Shown: one piece after another, positions 22,701-34,329 of the stretch | How positions within the stretch are numbered: the first letter of the stretch is position 1 | Layout: each line of letters starts with the position of its first letter | Source: Muricea muricata | Taxonomy: Eukaryota; Cnidaria; Anthozoa; Malacalcyonacea; Plexauridae | Direction of reading: 5' to 3' | Assembly (NCBI GenBank): GCA_963855995.1 | Contig: OY979716.1 | Coordinates: 31,550,230 to 31,614,229 of the forward strand | Length of the DNA: 64,000 bases | Notes under the pieces: model-generated | The model's database searches: none | What the model was told of the DNA's origin: nothing | The model's input: only the letters and a program-made list of their open reading frames with translations | Position numbers and translations under genes: made by a program

Positions 22701-24447
22701 AGGAGATGACGGAATTTTAAGGAGACAGAGAGGCCCGACGACACAGTTAGTGCTACCAAAAAGCTATCGCTCACATGTATATAAAGAACTCCATCAAGAA
22801 ATGGGTCATCTTGGTGCCGAACGTGTAATAGAACTAGCACGCGAACGTTTCTTCTGGCCGTACATGCAGAGGGACATAACACATTTTGTACGAAATGTGT
22901 GTAACTGCTTAAAACAACGACGACCTAATATTCAGACGTTTGCCCCCCTGAAGAACATAGTCACGTACGCCCCGTTGGAGTTAGTTTCGATGGATTTTCT
23001 ACACCTGGAAAAGAGTACAGGCGGCTACGAGTACGTGTTAGTAATAGTTGACCATTTTACACGCTTTGCACAGGCATACCCGACGAAAAACAAAGAAGCA
23101 CGCACCGCAGCCGACAAACTATACAACGATTTCATCCTAAAGTACGGTTTTCCGACACGGATACTCCATGATCAGGGACGCGAGTTCGAAAACAGACTTT
23201 TCAACCAACTAGAGAAACTATGCGGGATAGTGCGATCACGAACAACCCCATACCATCCGCAAGGAAATGGTAAGGCGGAGAGATTCAATAAGACACTTTT
23301 GTCCATGTTGCGTACCCTACCGGAAAATCATAAAAGTCGATGGAATCAGTACCTACCAAAATTAGTCCACGCCTACAATTGTACCCGAAGTGACGCCACC
23401 GGATTCTCGCCATTTTATCTTCTTTTTGGTCGCTCCCCTAGGCTTCCAATCGACCTTATGTTTGGTTCAACTAAACCAGAGAAAACTGGATACAAAGAGT
23501 ACGTAAAAAGATGGAGTGGCGACATGAGGCATGCATACAATCTGGCAAGTAAACACAGCGAGTCCACGAGCGCGAAAGGAAAGAAACAACATGACAAGAA
23601 GGCTTCGTATTCCACACTAGAAGCAGGAGATCGAGTCTTGGTAAGAAACCTAACGGAACGCGGTGGTCCCGGAAAACTGCGGTCTCATTGGGAAGACATA
23701 GTGCACGTTGTTGTGAACCGTAAACCAGACAGCCCTGTTTATGAAATCAAGCCCGAAACAGGGAAAGGACGACACCGAGTTTTACACAGGAACTTGTTGC
23801 TCCCATGCGACTTCCTCCCTCTGACACCACCCCAATGGAGAAACAGACAGGCGAAGAAACGGAGGAAGACTGAGCACTACAACACACGACCCGTGCAGGA
23901 AGAAGACACCTCAGACAGCGAGGACGGGGAAATTCCGACGTATACACTGCGAGAAAGATACCGGGACGCAATTCCAGGGCAAAAAGAAACGACCAAAAAG
24001 TCAGAGGCTGAATATAACGATCCAAATGTCCAACCGGAAATACCAGAAACGAACGATCACGGAGCCCCAAGTCAAGACCAACCGGAACCCTCTTCACCCA
24101 ACGACCATTCTGAACCCTCGCTAACCAACGACCAATCTAAGTCCCCACCTGTAAACCAATTTGAAATGCCACCGGAAACTCGTAGGAGCACGCGGACACG
24201 CCGACCACCCGAAACCCTCAACTATTACGACTTCGGGAACCCCGGATACATACCAACGGGTATATCGACAGTACAAGCAAACCCAACACTCGCATTGTAC
24301 CCTCCTCCATCCTGGACAGCACCGCCAACAGTGCCATTTCACTGGTTCCCTCCACCTCCTACGTTTTACCCTCAACATCCCGTGTTTACACCACCACCTG
24401 TAGTTTACCCACCCTTTTGGAACATAAACCCTCATCAATTTTACTGA
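19729..24447 (+). CDS. Gypsy pol polyprotein with N-terminal MYND finger
   Basis: An uninterrupted 1,572-residue frame. Residues 30-70 form a MYND zinc finger (C30, C33, C45, C48, C54, C58, H66, C70). Next come the protease (WDTGAQ, D129-T130-G131), reverse transcriptase (YLDD at 594-597) and RNase H (HTDAS, D758). Integrase follows with an HHCC region near 1021-1060 and catalytic D1089, D1148 and E1184, the last two separated by the usual 35 residues. The tail after about 1390 is charged, then Pro/Tyr-rich. Every catalytic residue is present. MYND fingers normally bind proline-rich peptides; finding one before the protease is unusual, and the Pro-rich tail of the same polyprotein is a possible partner (inference). 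Confidence 0.94.
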   Translation: MLEEIIGKRQGTTSEGQEVVHDTTKESHLCASCGKKQCTVTIQICSRCKTVCYCTKKCQKEHWKSHQPLCDAIVGMIARETEEERQWFDKGQYTCHLTPNQHDTVVNLVGNRCVVKCLVNDIPTTALWDTGAQVSITSHEWVKENLGDITINSLEELIGSNLELKAANGTTIPYLGWIEIRFRLDHSRPDRHVVVPILVARDSLEHLIIGYNVIEEVIKDQNDSTSVLEHTITSMKSSFPTVKQENITALVQFIQTTTDSDICSVKTTKRDVVIPSGETVKITCRANTRSSRGNKIPVLFEPDPEQSWPTGLDIPENLTSIAGGSSSRVNIQVKNITDHKIVLPGRTALGHLQQVKSVTPMEVQKNQKKSVSEEIQENNKGKNTPKVDGWLPDVDLDGLDESQQEIAKQMLMEESDSFARNDDDVGCIDELQMRINLSDDTPVQKTYRPIAKPLYPEVKQYVEDLLNRRWIRKSKSAYSSPVVCVRKKDGTLRLCIDYRELNQRTATDRHPLPRVQTTLENLGGNAWFSLLDQGKAYHQGFIHPKDQYKTAFITPWGLYEWVRVPFGLKNAPAEFQRFMEDCLEGIRDDICIPYLDDVIVFSRTFEEHVEHVRTVIRRLRQHGVKLKAKKCKLFKREVHCLGRIVSEQGYKMDPSNIQAVLSLREKQPRTVGEVRQLLGLLGYYRRYIPDFARLARPLFDLLQSNEPKAKKSPQVPSKQHVTWCEEHKIALAKLLDFLISAPILAYPDYDVPFILHTDASKDGLGAVLYQEQGGQARVIGYGSRSLTPAEKNYHLHSGKLEFLALKWAVCEQFRDYLYYARSFTVYTDNNPLTYILSTAKLNATGHRWVAELADFTFTIKYRPGKTNQDADTLSRMPLNIEEYMRSCTAETSQETIKASITGIQAQQENETAWITALVRDADETYFPEFVPELGGLKKLDSSDIVLAQKEDPCIGRVRELKLRNHYPQGDEIRREASNTKALLREWKKLRIGDDGILRRQRGPTTQLVLPKSYRSHVYKELHQEMGHLGAERVIELARERFFWPYMQRDITHFVRNVCNCLKQRRPNIQTFAPLKNIVTYAPLELVSMDFLHLEKSTGGYEYVLVIVDHFTRFAQAYPTKNKEARTAADKLYNDFILKYGFPTRILHDQGREFENRLFNQLEKLCGIVRSRTTPYHPQGNGKAERFNKTLLSMLRTLPENHKSRWNQYLPKLVHAYNCTRSDATGFSPFYLLFGRSPRLPIDLMFGSTKPEKTGYKEYVKRWSGDMRHAYNLASKHSESTSAKGKKQHDKKASYSTLEAGDRVLVRNLTERGGPGKLRSHWEDIVHVVVNRKPDSPVYEIKPETGKGRHRVLHRNLLLPCDFLPLTPPQWRNRQAKKRRKTEHYNTRPVQEEDTSDSEDGEIPTYTLRERYRDAIPGQKETTKKSEAEYNDPNVQPEIPETNDHGAPSQDQPEPSSPNDHSEPSLTNDQSKSPPVNQFEMPPETRRSTRTRRPPETLNYYDFGNPGYIPTGISTVQANPTLALYPPPSWTAPPTVPFHWFPPPPTFYPQHPVFTPPPVVYPPFWNINPHQFY

Positions 24448-24667
24448 AACTTGGTATTGCTATCTAAAACATTTTTATTGTTTTTGAAAGTTACTTTGGC
24501 AGTTTGGTAAACATTTACTATACTCGTGTGGACACGAAGATTTAATGTTACATTTTACTAATATGATAGTTAAAGTAAGAGTCAAGGTCTGGCCAGTCAA
24601 CACTTATCAGTACTTTGAATAGAAACATTACATGTCGTGGAAGACACTTCATTTTAGCGGGGAAGTG

Positions 24668-24873
24668 TGTGACGTATGTGAATACACGCGATTTTGAATA
24701 ATAATCAATCCCACGCACCACGCGTGTGAACATGTGAGAGAGCGGACTGGAATAGTAATACAAACAAGTTAAGACGGCATTGTTCTCGAAAAATAACTGT
24801 CATTGTAGATTTATAGACACAAATAAAACTTTGAAAACCTTCCTCACGTAGTTCGCTACTTACTCGGGTAACA
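24668..24873 (+). repeat. Gypsy 3' LTR
   Basis: A 206-bp copy of the left LTR, preceded by a short purine tract and followed by the TTCC target duplication. Confidence 0.95.
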
Positions 24874-25738
24874 TTCCCCCAGTCTGAGAATTCCCCCTGA
24901 GTCAACTGCGCATGCGCGTAAATAGCGGAACGCTGGGCACGTGGCTTGGCGAACTGAATGTTCCCCCCAGTCTGAGTTTTCCCCTAGGTAAATGAAATTC
25001 TAACAATGCGTGCTTTCATTAGTTTTTGGGTTTTTTGGGACACCCTATATGTACCCACAGTCAGTACAATGGATGGTTTGGAGGCGAACAAACTATGACG
25101 TCAAATCTGTACATGTATGTTAGGTTCAGTGAACTGTAATACAACTGGAACGCCAACTCAATACAAAAGTTCAGTTAATGGCTGAAGCCAAGTCAGTTTT
25201 TCTGAGTTTTTAGACGAAATACTTAATGCCAAAGATCGGACCGTATATCAAACTGAAGCTATTAAAAAGTTACGTTTAATATAAAAAATTCAAGACTTTA
25301 GACAAAAAAGAAATGCCTAAAAAATACGAAAACAACGATAATTTTGAAAAATACGGCAAATTTCCCCTCAAAGTTTAAGGTGTTTGTTCTTCACCTAAAG
25401 CCTCAAAATTCATACACCAAATACAACTCTCTAATAGCTTTCATTTGATATATTCCATCAAAGATATCCATATATTCCACCAAAACTCAGAAAAACCGAA
25501 TCAAATTGGCTTCAATGTTCCCTCCTCACTTATCGTTCCAGTTTACTTATAGTTCAATGGTTAGGTTTCGTTCTTTGTTCAAAAAAATTGTTACCAACTT
25601 GTCACGTGTGTATTGTATTTTTACTTCGAGTCAGCTTACAGTACTTGTCGGGACAACCGAGTTCAACAATTAGTCATTGGTTGTTTACGCAAAAATACGA
25701 TAGCCACGTGATGAGATAGGCACCGAATTTCGCATAAA
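24874..25738. other. Intron 1 segment, no gene seen
   Basis: It begins with a near-direct repeat of a ttccccc-agtctgag block (about 24874-24890 and 24960-24977) on either side of a gcatgcgcg palindrome. The rest is AT-rich intron without domain-bearing frames. Confidence 0.5.
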
Positions 25739-25986
25739 CCTGGAGCCGGTTGTATAAAAGGCGTTTAAACGGTAGATAAGTCGAAAATATCAAGCAAGCC
25801 TATGAACTATTGACTGAAAGCAAACTAAACTTTTCGGTCGGAACATAACAACTACCCATAGGCATAGAACTACATATTCAGTTGATAAAATTTAAGTTCA
25901 AGTATTTACAAGATGAATAGGAGCGCTTTTAGATTTTTGCTTATCCACCGTTTGAGCTAAACGCCTTTTATACAACCGACCCCAGG
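25739..25986. mobile_element. MITE with GGTTGTATAAAAGGCGTTTA termini, copy 1
   Basis: Left end cctggagccggttgtataaa and right end (reverse complement) cctggggtcggttgtataaa are inverted over about 55 bp, through a shared cggt.gataag block. No coding sequence. The terminal consensus resembles ISL2EU-type elements, which also start GGGGCC.GTTGTA; that assignment is tentative. A related copy is at 32615-32872. Confidence 0.68.
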
Positions 25987-28515
25987 GCGATAACATTGAT
26001 AATGAGTTCCACTGTTTTGAAAGAAAGCCATATTTTACAGATCTATCATATAACAGAATATATAGATAACAGAAACTCGATATAGAAAATGCAAGGGATC
26101 AGTATTGGAAACCACAATTTTTTTTAATTAAGATTCCTAATTGTTAAAAACGAAATATCATTTGCAGTTAAATTTTGTAAAATGTAATGAACAATAACCC
26201 ATGATGATAATCTGTCTATTTCTGTTATAATCGGCCACAATTAAGTATAAATTATCGACTAGAATTTTCTAGCACTTCACTTGATGTTGCTTAATTTCTG
26301 GAGGGAAAATGTGTCATAATATGCTCTACCTTAATGTTCACTGAAAACCTCAAAATCATAATTGATTTCCCCTGAACACATTGGAAGGGTAATTGCATGT
26401 CAAACGGTGAAATATTCGATTTGGTTCAATCTGAATTGTTTTGCGTGTTTGATCACGGTACCAAAGCACGAAAAAGCAATGAATCTCGAGGGGCTACCGT
26501 CATCAAACACTCGGACTCGTTGTTGAAATAAACAATTGTTGTGTGCTAATGAACAATCGTCGTGTGCTAATGACCATTGCTCTATGCTAATAAACAATCG
26601 TTTCTTGTAATTTAAAATAAATGAAACACTACTGTAGTGTGTGATAATCAAACACTAGTGTTTAATGCAGTGAGAGTATTAGTATTACCGTGTTTGAAAG
26701 TCTATTATTATGACAGAATGAAATGATCTTATTGTCATGAATTTGAAAAATCATGGTAAGATACAATATGATAAAGTGATCAGACAGCAGGAGATATGAC
26801 CCGCTCAAAAATGTTGCAATGTCAAACTTTCATTTGTTTTAAGTTAAATTGCAATACTGGCATGACAAACCAATGATATTGTACTACATGTGGTCAACTA
26901 CAAAATGAACTTCACATTTGTCTTATAATAAAGGCTGTTCATTAATGTTTATTTTGACCAAGTATATGATCAGTTGTTCACGAACACTGTTAGAGCTGTA
27001 GCAATGGTGCGGTAAACTGTAGCTGATGCATTTTTGTAAAGATTGCTTTGAGTGTCATCAACCCCTGTCAAATTGTCAAATATCAAACCAATGCAACCAA
27101 GAGTGTGTTTTGTGCACCAAATGTTTTTACAACACTTTGAGAACATGACACATGTTGGGGGGGGGGGGGGGAGGGAGGCTTATTGCCACGGTAGTTTTTG
27201 ACCAAAATGTCCTGGACCCAAATTAGTCAAGGAATCACACCTCTGACAGTTTGTGGGACAATTTATCATAACATTCAAAATGGACCTTTATTATATATAA
27301 GACCAAATGCACATATATAGAGGAAATTCATTAGTAGTTGTCACATGCACTAATCATAGATGGGACATTGGTGCGCCAAGTTAATAGTGGCATTGCAACA
27401 TACAAATTTTTGTTAATATTTTTGGATTTTCCATCATTGTAAATGGTAAACAATAAACACAAACTTTCATCTCAGAGCCGGTGACTTTCTCTTTTTGGAA
27501 AAAATGCTGATGTAAGCTTAACTGTATAGTCTATATCTAACTGCAGTCTAATCACAAAACAAGCAAAATTTTGACATTTTACTAATATATAGTTCATTGT
27601 AGTAATTGAGGCAAATCCAAGACATACACGTCATGATGATTTGACATGGAATTATTGATGATTTGACAGGCAATAAAATATGGCTCTATACACTAAATTA
27701 CACTGTCTGTCTTGCTCTTGTGTTACATTAACATTATTTTCAATCATAGAATTTGAAATCATAGTAATTTTTAAAAATTTAGAAGCCTGTGCACAGGTGT
27801 GCGATCGATGTCTCTGGTCTGACCACTTTGCCACAATGATCTGACAAGATCAAGCGTAATTTGAAGTGGTAATTCCTAGTGGTGATGTGTTTAAGGAGTG
27901 GTAATGCCTGTGAATAAATTGAGGGTAAATCAGCACATCAGGCTTTGTGCAACTTCACTTAATGCAACTAAATATAAAATGAAATAACATTCTTGACTTA
28001 TATGTTGATCATTTGGTGATATAACACAAAAGAAATATATTTTCAATAATATACTGAAGCACCATTCAGCATGCACAGGTCAGCGAAAATGGACAATGTA
28101 TCCTTTGAGTTTGATTTCAAGTAAATTGCTATTATAATAGCCTTCTCTTACTTATTCTCTAAAACTCTGTAAACCTCAGTATCAATAACATGTATTGCAC
28201 ACATGTACAAACAATCCTTCAAGGATTAGTACAGCAAAGGTGCATCTCATCATATTAAATATATATACAGTAGTTCCAAGACTTACTGGTATAGTTACAA
28301 AAAAATATAACTCATTACCTACGTTATTGTTCAGGTTTATGCAAAAATCAATATGTATGTATCGGTAAGTATTTTTGTAAATGACCAATAACTGAATGTT
28401 GAACTTGGATGCATGTTCATGCTTGACAGGAACAATAGGTGAAGTTAGGCATTTACTATTGGTTCATTCAAAGTAAATACAATACACACATGACATTAAA
28501 ATATGATGCATATTT
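25987..28515. other. Intron 1 segment with a short tandem repeat, no gene seen
   Basis: About three copies of a 21-bp unit containing gtgctaatgaacaatcgtc lie at 26530-26600. A G-run of more than ten bases is at about 27159. No open frame carries a recognisable domain, and I found no exon whose phase would fit the host gene. Confidence 0.5.
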
Positions 28516-28695
28516 TTAGATATATATTAGATATATATTAAATGAAATTATTATATATCTAATATATATATATAATAAATGATAGATATATAATATATAA
28601 TAAATATCTAATATATATATATAATAAATGATAATATATATCTAATATATATATATAATAAATGATAGATATATAGATATATAATAAATGAAATT
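28516..28695. repeat. AT-rich minisatellite
   Basis: Three to four imperfect copies of a roughly 60-70 bp unit made of (TA)n tracts and the string ataataaatgata. Low complexity, no coding content. Confidence 0.75.
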
Positions 28696-29611
28696 GTATT
28701 TTTCTGAGTCCACAAACTATACATTTTATCAACTGTAATCAATGGTGCAGAACTAAGAACTGTACCGATTAATCTTTTATCCGCATAGTGTGCCGGTAAT
28801 AGGAAATTATACTTGTCGTCGAAGTTTTAATGAAAAATCACACTAATGTGTTTGGTGAAATATTTATAACACCGCTTGTGCTTCCCACTCGCGGTATTAT
28901 AAACACTTCGCCAAACACGTGTCTGATTTTTTAACCAATGCTTCTCGGACCGCGTAATTTCCTATATATACAAATTAATTTTACAGAACACAAATATATG
29001 AATATGGGTCCCCAAATTATCAAACTGACTTCAACCTTGAATGAGATTTCATGAAGTGCTTTTTAGTTTTAATTCAAAGGTCATGCAACTATTTAAATGT
29101 TGCAATATAAAAATTCAAATATTTAAATATGAACAAGGTTAATATAATGTAGATCAGTACATGTTATGTCAGCTGCCATGGCTAAAGCTGATAAAAACAA
29201 TACCCTTATTGAAATCATGCAGGGTTTAGCTGTTTCAAAGCTGATACGTTTGTCAAAATTTAATGATACACTTTCAAGAAACATTTTCAACAGCTAAATC
29301 ACTTTCAGACAACTTGTTGTTTCAACAATTCTACAGCAATTCAAATGTACAAGAACTTCATTAAATATTCAGAGTCAAACCTGCAACATATCAGCATGAT
29401 TCGATAGGAATTCATTTAAGATTTCACTTCGGCAATGTTTCAATTTTACAAGTAGCAATTCAATAATTAAAAAATCTGACCCGACAAGACATTTTAAAAT
29501 CTAAATCTAAAACGAAAGTGCAACTGCCAAGCCCCTCTACATTTTGCCATTCTGGAACTGAATCGAAGTGTGCTTATCAAGTTTTATGGTACTCTAAATT
29601 ATAATACATAC

Positions 29612-29813
29612 CATCAGAAGTTTCCTTGATTTGTGTCGGTTTCTCAGAGCTGCTAGCTTTACCGCTCGACGCAAATGTCGCTGAAGATTGCTGTTCACAC
29701 GCTTGTTGTGAAATATCTTGATGACCATCGCTAGAACTCGCGCTACCAACTGAATTGATGTTGTCTTCGTCTTGGCCAGCGTAAACAGGAGTTCTCCCGT
29801 TATCGCTTTCCAT
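29612..29813 (-). CDS. Host gene exon 1, with start codon
   Basis: The ATG at 29813 lies in a good context (TGCCATGG) and opens a 202-nt exon ending at the donor GATG|GTATGT, phase 1. The 67 codons encode a Ser/Gln/Asp-rich, disordered N-terminus beginning MESDNGRTPVYAGQ with no signal peptide. The next phase-compatible exon is the zinc ribbon at 17848-17967, so intron 1 is about 11.6 kb and holds the intact Gypsy. Read-through into the intron meets a stop within about ten codons, supporting use of the donor. The product is predicted to be cytosolic or nuclear; its function is not recognised. Confidence 0.68.
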
Positions 29814-30346
29814 GGCAGCAAAACTTTGACAAATGTAGTCTACATTCCAACAATTATGTTAAATATTAGTTATAGCTCGCAACTTCCTTACTTCTCTTGA
29901 AACGAATCAAATCGAAACTGGATAAACACAAATACCCGGAAACCAAGGCTTTCCCAGAACCTTTCCCGGAAGCGGGTCGCGTGCGATGACCTCTATCACA
30001 CTGGATCCTTAAGTAATATTTTTGCAAAATACAACTAGGATACCTAAAATGTAGTAAATGCTGCCGTAAAAGGCTACCACAAAAAGCAATATATTGATCA
30101 GCACACAAGGTTTTCTTGGGCGACATATGCTTGCGCATAATATGCATGCATCAAGCAGCGTAAACGGAGCCGGAAAGATGCATGCAGGTTTATGATATAC
30201 GACACCTTCAATGTATTCATGAACAATGTAAAGCCTGATTCTGTTCCCTAAAAAGCTGTGACAAAAGTTTTAATTAGAAAAGTTTTAATAATAAATAATT
30301 ATTCATTTGGTGATGGAGATTTCAGTGCTCACGATTCAATCAATCT
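29814..30346. other. Upstream region of the minus-strand host gene
   Basis: This interval should contain the promoter and 5' UTR of the minus-strand gene. It has a short GC-richer patch at 29940-29990 (minus strand cgcttccgggaaagg), typical of a TATA-less promoter. No other gene is seen. Confidence 0.4.
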
Positions 30347-30814
30347 TAACTTCGTTAGAAATATCAAAGCACAGACAACAGCTTTAAATAGAGCCATAAC
30401 ATAACTGAACAAAACAAATTTTTGAAAAATATTTAATGAAGCTAACGTTTCGTTGCTATAATAAGCATAAGTATATAAGTATAAGTATAAGTATAAGTAT
30501 AAGTATAAGTATATAAGTATAAGTGTAAGTGTAAGTGTAAGTGTAAGTGTAAGTGTAAGTGTAAGTGTAAGTGTAAGTGTAAGTGTAAGTGTAAGTGTAA
30601 GTGTAAGTGTAAGTGTAAGTGTAAGTGTAAGTGTAAGTGTAAGTGTAAGTGTAAGTGTAAGTGTAAGTGTAAGTGTAAGTATAAGTATAAATATATAAGT
30701 ATAGCAACGAAACGTTAGCTTCATTAAATATTTTTCAACAAATTTGTTTTGTTCAGTTATGTTATGGCTCTATTTAAAGCTGTTGTCTGGGCTTTGATAT
30801 TTCTAACGAAGTTA
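30347..30814. mobile_element. MITE with a hexanucleotide satellite core
   Basis: The arms (30347-30460 and 30700-30814) are close inverted copies, beginning taacttcgttagaaatatca at the left and meeting in cgttgctata next to the core. The whole space between them is a TAAGTA/TAAGTG hexamer array. No coding capacity. The arms differ at only a few positions, so the element is young or has been homogenised. Confidence 0.82.
30465..30699. repeat. TAAGTG/TAAGTA hexanucleotide array
   Basis: About 39 tandem units. The central block is pure TAAGTG; the edges are TAAGTA or interrupted by ATATAAG. The variants are ordered (TAAGTA outside, TAAGTG inside), as expected when an array grows from its middle. 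It lies exactly between the inverted arms of the enclosing MITE. Confidence 0.95.
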
Positions 30815-30976
30815 TGATTTCCGCCCGGAGTATCTATTGCTATTGCTTACAATAAATCTTTTATATAGTAAATACTGCCGTAAAGGCCTGAAAGGCCACT
30901 GTACATCTTTCCCAAACTTAACACTTTTACTTTGCTTGCGTGACATATGCTTGCGCGACATAAGCATGTGTTAACA

Positions 30977-31426
30977 GAGGGTGGTAAAGGGTTTTTTCGT
31001 GAGCCGTGAATTGCCAATATTTGTTGTTGTGAAATGAGATTTGACGAATTTTTGTGTCGTGAAATGTGATTTACATGCCTGTTCCTGAACCGTGATTGAC
31101 AGCTGGACGAGTAAGGAAAAGTGCTAAAGAACAAAGTACAATGCATTGGTTACAACAATTTTACTAAATGTATTTATTTTGTTCATTTTTTCTACATATA
31201 TTGGCTGTTTTTACAGAAATTCGTCCGAATTTGAGCTTTCAATAGTGCTTTTTACTTTCTACAGCGTAAAAATAGGCTGACGGGTTAAGAAAGGGGTTAA
31301 ATTTACACAGTTAAAAACGAGTTCATTAAATTTCGTGAAATTACTAATTTTTTACCTGTGAAATGTGAAATGGCTGTTTTTCCTCTCGTGAAACGTGATC
31401 CGAACCCCCCCCCCTTTACCACCCTC
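30977..31426. mobile_element. MITE with GAGGGTGGTAAAGG termini, 450 bp
   Basis: Left end GAGGGTGGTAAAGG is inverted at the right (cctttaccaccctc) and both are flanked by TTAACA (30971-30976 and 31427-31432). The interior contains several gtgaaatgtga-like strings. A TTAA-containing duplication would fit a piggyBac-like mover, but the six-base repeat also allows other families. No transposase is encoded. Confidence 0.72.
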
Positions 31427-31432
31427 TTAACA

Positions 31433-32614
31433 GGGAAACAAAGACGAAAAGATACCAGGTTTATGATATGCAACATGCTATGTTTACGACATTATCGCTG
31501 TATTTTCCCACAATCATAAAGCACCAGCAGCCGACCGACACAACTTATTTGACTGTGTATTTAATTAAACAAATACAGTTAGAAAACGTGTTCAGTGAAG
31601 TTCGCTTAAATAGCCGCGCGTTACATGTTGGTAAAATGACTTCTAACCAACGTGCTTTCGGCTCAGGCAAGATTGAGACTATAAGTAGCTGTACGAAATT
31701 AGTATGCTGCCTCGCTCGCTTGCTTAATGCTCGCTTGTTGCGGCAGCAAATATAGCCTTCCTCGCATCTTTGTTGGGTAGCAAAAATCATGAAATTAGAG
31801 TCATTTGTCGTTTTTTAGCAAACCACTGACTGCTGCGATTACGGTCAGGGCTATTTCAGAGCTCCTTAATCAGGTGGAGGTAAGACATCAGTCGTTATAT
31901 AGTGCTAATCGATTTTTTGTAAATAGTTTAAAAAACAAGGAATGTGTTACAAAACGGAAAAATCTTGAAGAAAAACTTTGGAGAAAAAAAAACCCAACGT
32001 TTTACTGAGAAAAATGTCACTCCAAGGGCTGAAAACTAGAGCATCGTGCAAGTAAGACAACGCCCTAGACCACTGCACTATCGAAGCCAGCTGAAAATTC
32101 ATCATTTACATGTAAAGTTTACGTTTAAAGTAGTAAACGTAAGATAAAAGTACTGGTTACTAGGTACTCTAACAGATCTGATATACTGTAGCACTAACCT
32201 CCTGTTAGTTGCTAACACAAACTTTTGAATTCGTAAAATCAATTAGCACAGCTAGAAAGAGCATGCTGAATTTCATACAATTGTCACGTTTGGTTCCAAA
32301 ATGTTGTAAAATGTGGAAAATATAATTCTGTAAAGTTGGCGAATTTGGTATGCTTTTGTATTACGAACGGAAAAGCGTTATCACTGTGTGGAAATGTGGT
32401 AACGCCCCCCCCCCCTCCCCCCTCCCCCGCAATACAAAAGTATGCAAAATTCGCAAACTTAAAATTACTATATTTTCGACATTTTATAATATTTTACAAC
32501 CAAACTTCGCAATTTCAATTAATTTAGAATGTTTTTTTCCAACTGTGCTAAAATTGTTTCCGAATTCAACAGATTTTTTACAATTCAAAACAGGTTTTTT
32601 ACAAGATTGACGAC
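31433..32614. other. Intergenic, with a tRNA-like fragment
   Basis: On the minus strand at about 32040-32095 the sequence contains TAGTGCAGTGGTCTAG, which fits an A-box of a tRNA promoter. The downstream part that should hold a B-box does not fit, so this is at most a decayed tRNA gene or the head of a tRNA-derived SINE. Nothing else is recognised except a C-run at about 32404. Confidence 0.35.
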
Positions 32615-32872
32615 CCAAAACTAATTTGTGTCAAAGGCGTTTAGCTTAAACGGTGGATAAGTGAAATTTAAATTAAAAATCACTTTTACACCTAGTACGG
32701 AACAGACATTATGCGTTTAATAGAATAAATATTTAGTTTTATATATAATTGTTCTTCTCACTGGTCAAATAACTTTAGCTGGTTTGTTTGTTTAGCTGGT
32801 TTGTTTTTATATTTTTGACTTATCCACCATTTAAGCTAAACGCCTTTGATACAACTGGCCCCAGGCTCCGAA
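32615..32872. mobile_element. MITE related to the one at 25739, copy 2
   Basis: The arms share tcaaaggcgtttagcttaaa and ggtggataagt in inverted orientation. The right end reads tgatacaactggccccagg, like the other copy. The left end is more decayed, so the boundary is approximate. Confidence 0.6.
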
Positions 32873-34196
32873 AGTCCCGCGTTCTTTAGGTTCCGTGGTC
32901 TGCAGTTCCGCTCATACTCATACCCGTCACAACTAAGCAGGAGACGAAATGGAATTTCCCGTTTGATATTAGGGGGACCTTTAGCATGCGAAGTTTTCTG
33001 TGCGACGGCGACGGCTGTGGCCGCGAAGGGTCTGAAAGTCAGGCAACGCCGTCCCGCCGAATTTCAAATACTTTAGCAAACAAAGTGTTATGAATTTCTT
33101 TTATTTATTTCTACGCGAGGTAGGAGATCTTTACAGGTATTAATTCTACAGTTCAGTAGTCTTCTTCTTCTGAGTTTGTTGGTCTGTCTTGTCTTGTCTT
33201 GTCTTGTCTTTTCGTTTGAGTAGAGTTTTCGCTTCTTGGCTACTCTGCAACTACTGCTCGGGATTCAGCTGGGGCGGTCTTTTATACTAACGGTCGTAGG
33301 AGTTTTGTGCATGTGAACAGAATAGTGGGCTGATGTGGGCTTAGCCAATCAGGTTCTGGGTTTTTGATTTCTGAACTCTCGTACCAGCTCTTTTCCTCTA
33401 TTTAGTTAAGGCGTTGTCGCACTGTCTCAGTCGGTCGTATGCTCCATCAATATTATTTAAAAAATGTTTACAACTTAACTCATTTCGTTGATTTCCTTAG
33501 TAAAACTTAATATCTCTATATATATGAACTCAACTTCAATGTTTGACTTTTACTTTACCACAATTTTACAATACTACATTTTTATGACGTAACACTTTTA
33601 TGACCTGACTGCGCGAAATATCTATTCAAATGATTGACAGTAATGCCTCAAACCTGTGCACGTGCAAGTACAAAGTTTGAGTTACATTGGAATTTTCCTT
33701 ATTTACAGCAAAACAGTATTTCCCTTCTATCAAACATTGACCCGTTCAAGTATCATTACTTATACTGTGACGCAAACGGAAGAGATAACTGACATGTTTG
33801 CGCAAGATACCAATTTATCCTTTGTGTACCTTGAAAATCAAACATGCCCATCATCTTTCCTGCTGACGTATGTAGTGTTTACCTTGCCTGGAGAATATAA
33901 TTTGACTATTTTTATGCTATTAAACTGCTTCGTAACAAAAGTCGACGGTGTAATTGTCAAAACGTCTCGACAGCCATGTTCAAACTAACAAATATAGAAC
34001 AAAACCGAATATTTTGGTGAAAATAACACTTACACAAACTTTATAAAAGATATTACTAGATATATTTATTATTTTAGTTCCCTTAGCTGATAAATTTGAG
34101 GAGAAATACAGAAATACATACTCACATTTTCAGACAACCCCAAAACACTCTCTTTCACGTCAGCGTGTAAAAGGCGATTGCAGATTCCAAATTCAA
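32873..34196. other. Intergenic, no gene seen
   Basis: Contains a TCTTG microsatellite of about five units near 33187-33210. A 110-codon open frame at 33656-33988 has no recognisable domain and is not supported as a gene. Confidence 0.45.
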
Positions 34197-34240
34197 CGCA
34201 TGCGCACGTTGTTACAAGCAGTTTAGTTTTACTTCCGGGT
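34197..34240 (+). promoter_or_regulatory. NRF-1-like and ETS-like promoter motifs
   Basis: CGCATGCGCACG (34197-34208) fits the NRF-1 palindrome and ACTTCCGGGT (34231-34240) fits an ETS site. Both lie 90-130 bp upstream of the ATG at 34330. Such pairs are typical of TATA-less, broadly expressed metazoan promoters. Confidence 0.5.
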
Positions 34241-34329
34241 CACGTTGCCGTTGTCGTTTAACGCCATGCTAATTAAGGTCCCTAGTTACAGCGTAGTTGC
34301 AACGCCATACATGAAGACAAGCTAAAATA

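Larger units (their letters stand above)
18125..24873 (+). mobile_element. Intact Ty3/Gypsy retrotransposon with a MYND finger
   Basis: The element is 6,749 bp, bounded by two 206-bp LTRs identical by eye and flanked by the 4-bp direct repeat TTCC (18121-18124 and 24874-24877). The LTRs start TGTGACG and end TAACA. A primer-binding-site candidate beginning TGGAGCCTTCGG follows the left LTR and a purine-rich tract (gcggggaag) precedes the right one. Gag and pol are both open. Identical LTRs, open frames and a clean target duplication point to a very recent insertion. It lies antisense within host intron 1. Confidence 0.95.

Noticed and set aside
30329-30724. Long open frames of repeating Leu-Thr or Tyr-Thr
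   Set aside because: They are produced by the hexanucleotide array, which is open in several frames; there is no start context or conserved domain.
32040-32095. tRNA gene on the minus strand
   Set aside because: An A-box-like string is present but no B-box and no cloverleaf can be drawn, so it is at best a fragment.
33656-33988. 110-codon plus-strand frame with a hydrophobic stretch
   Set aside because: No domain, no splice or promoter support, and composition like the surrounding AT-rich DNA.
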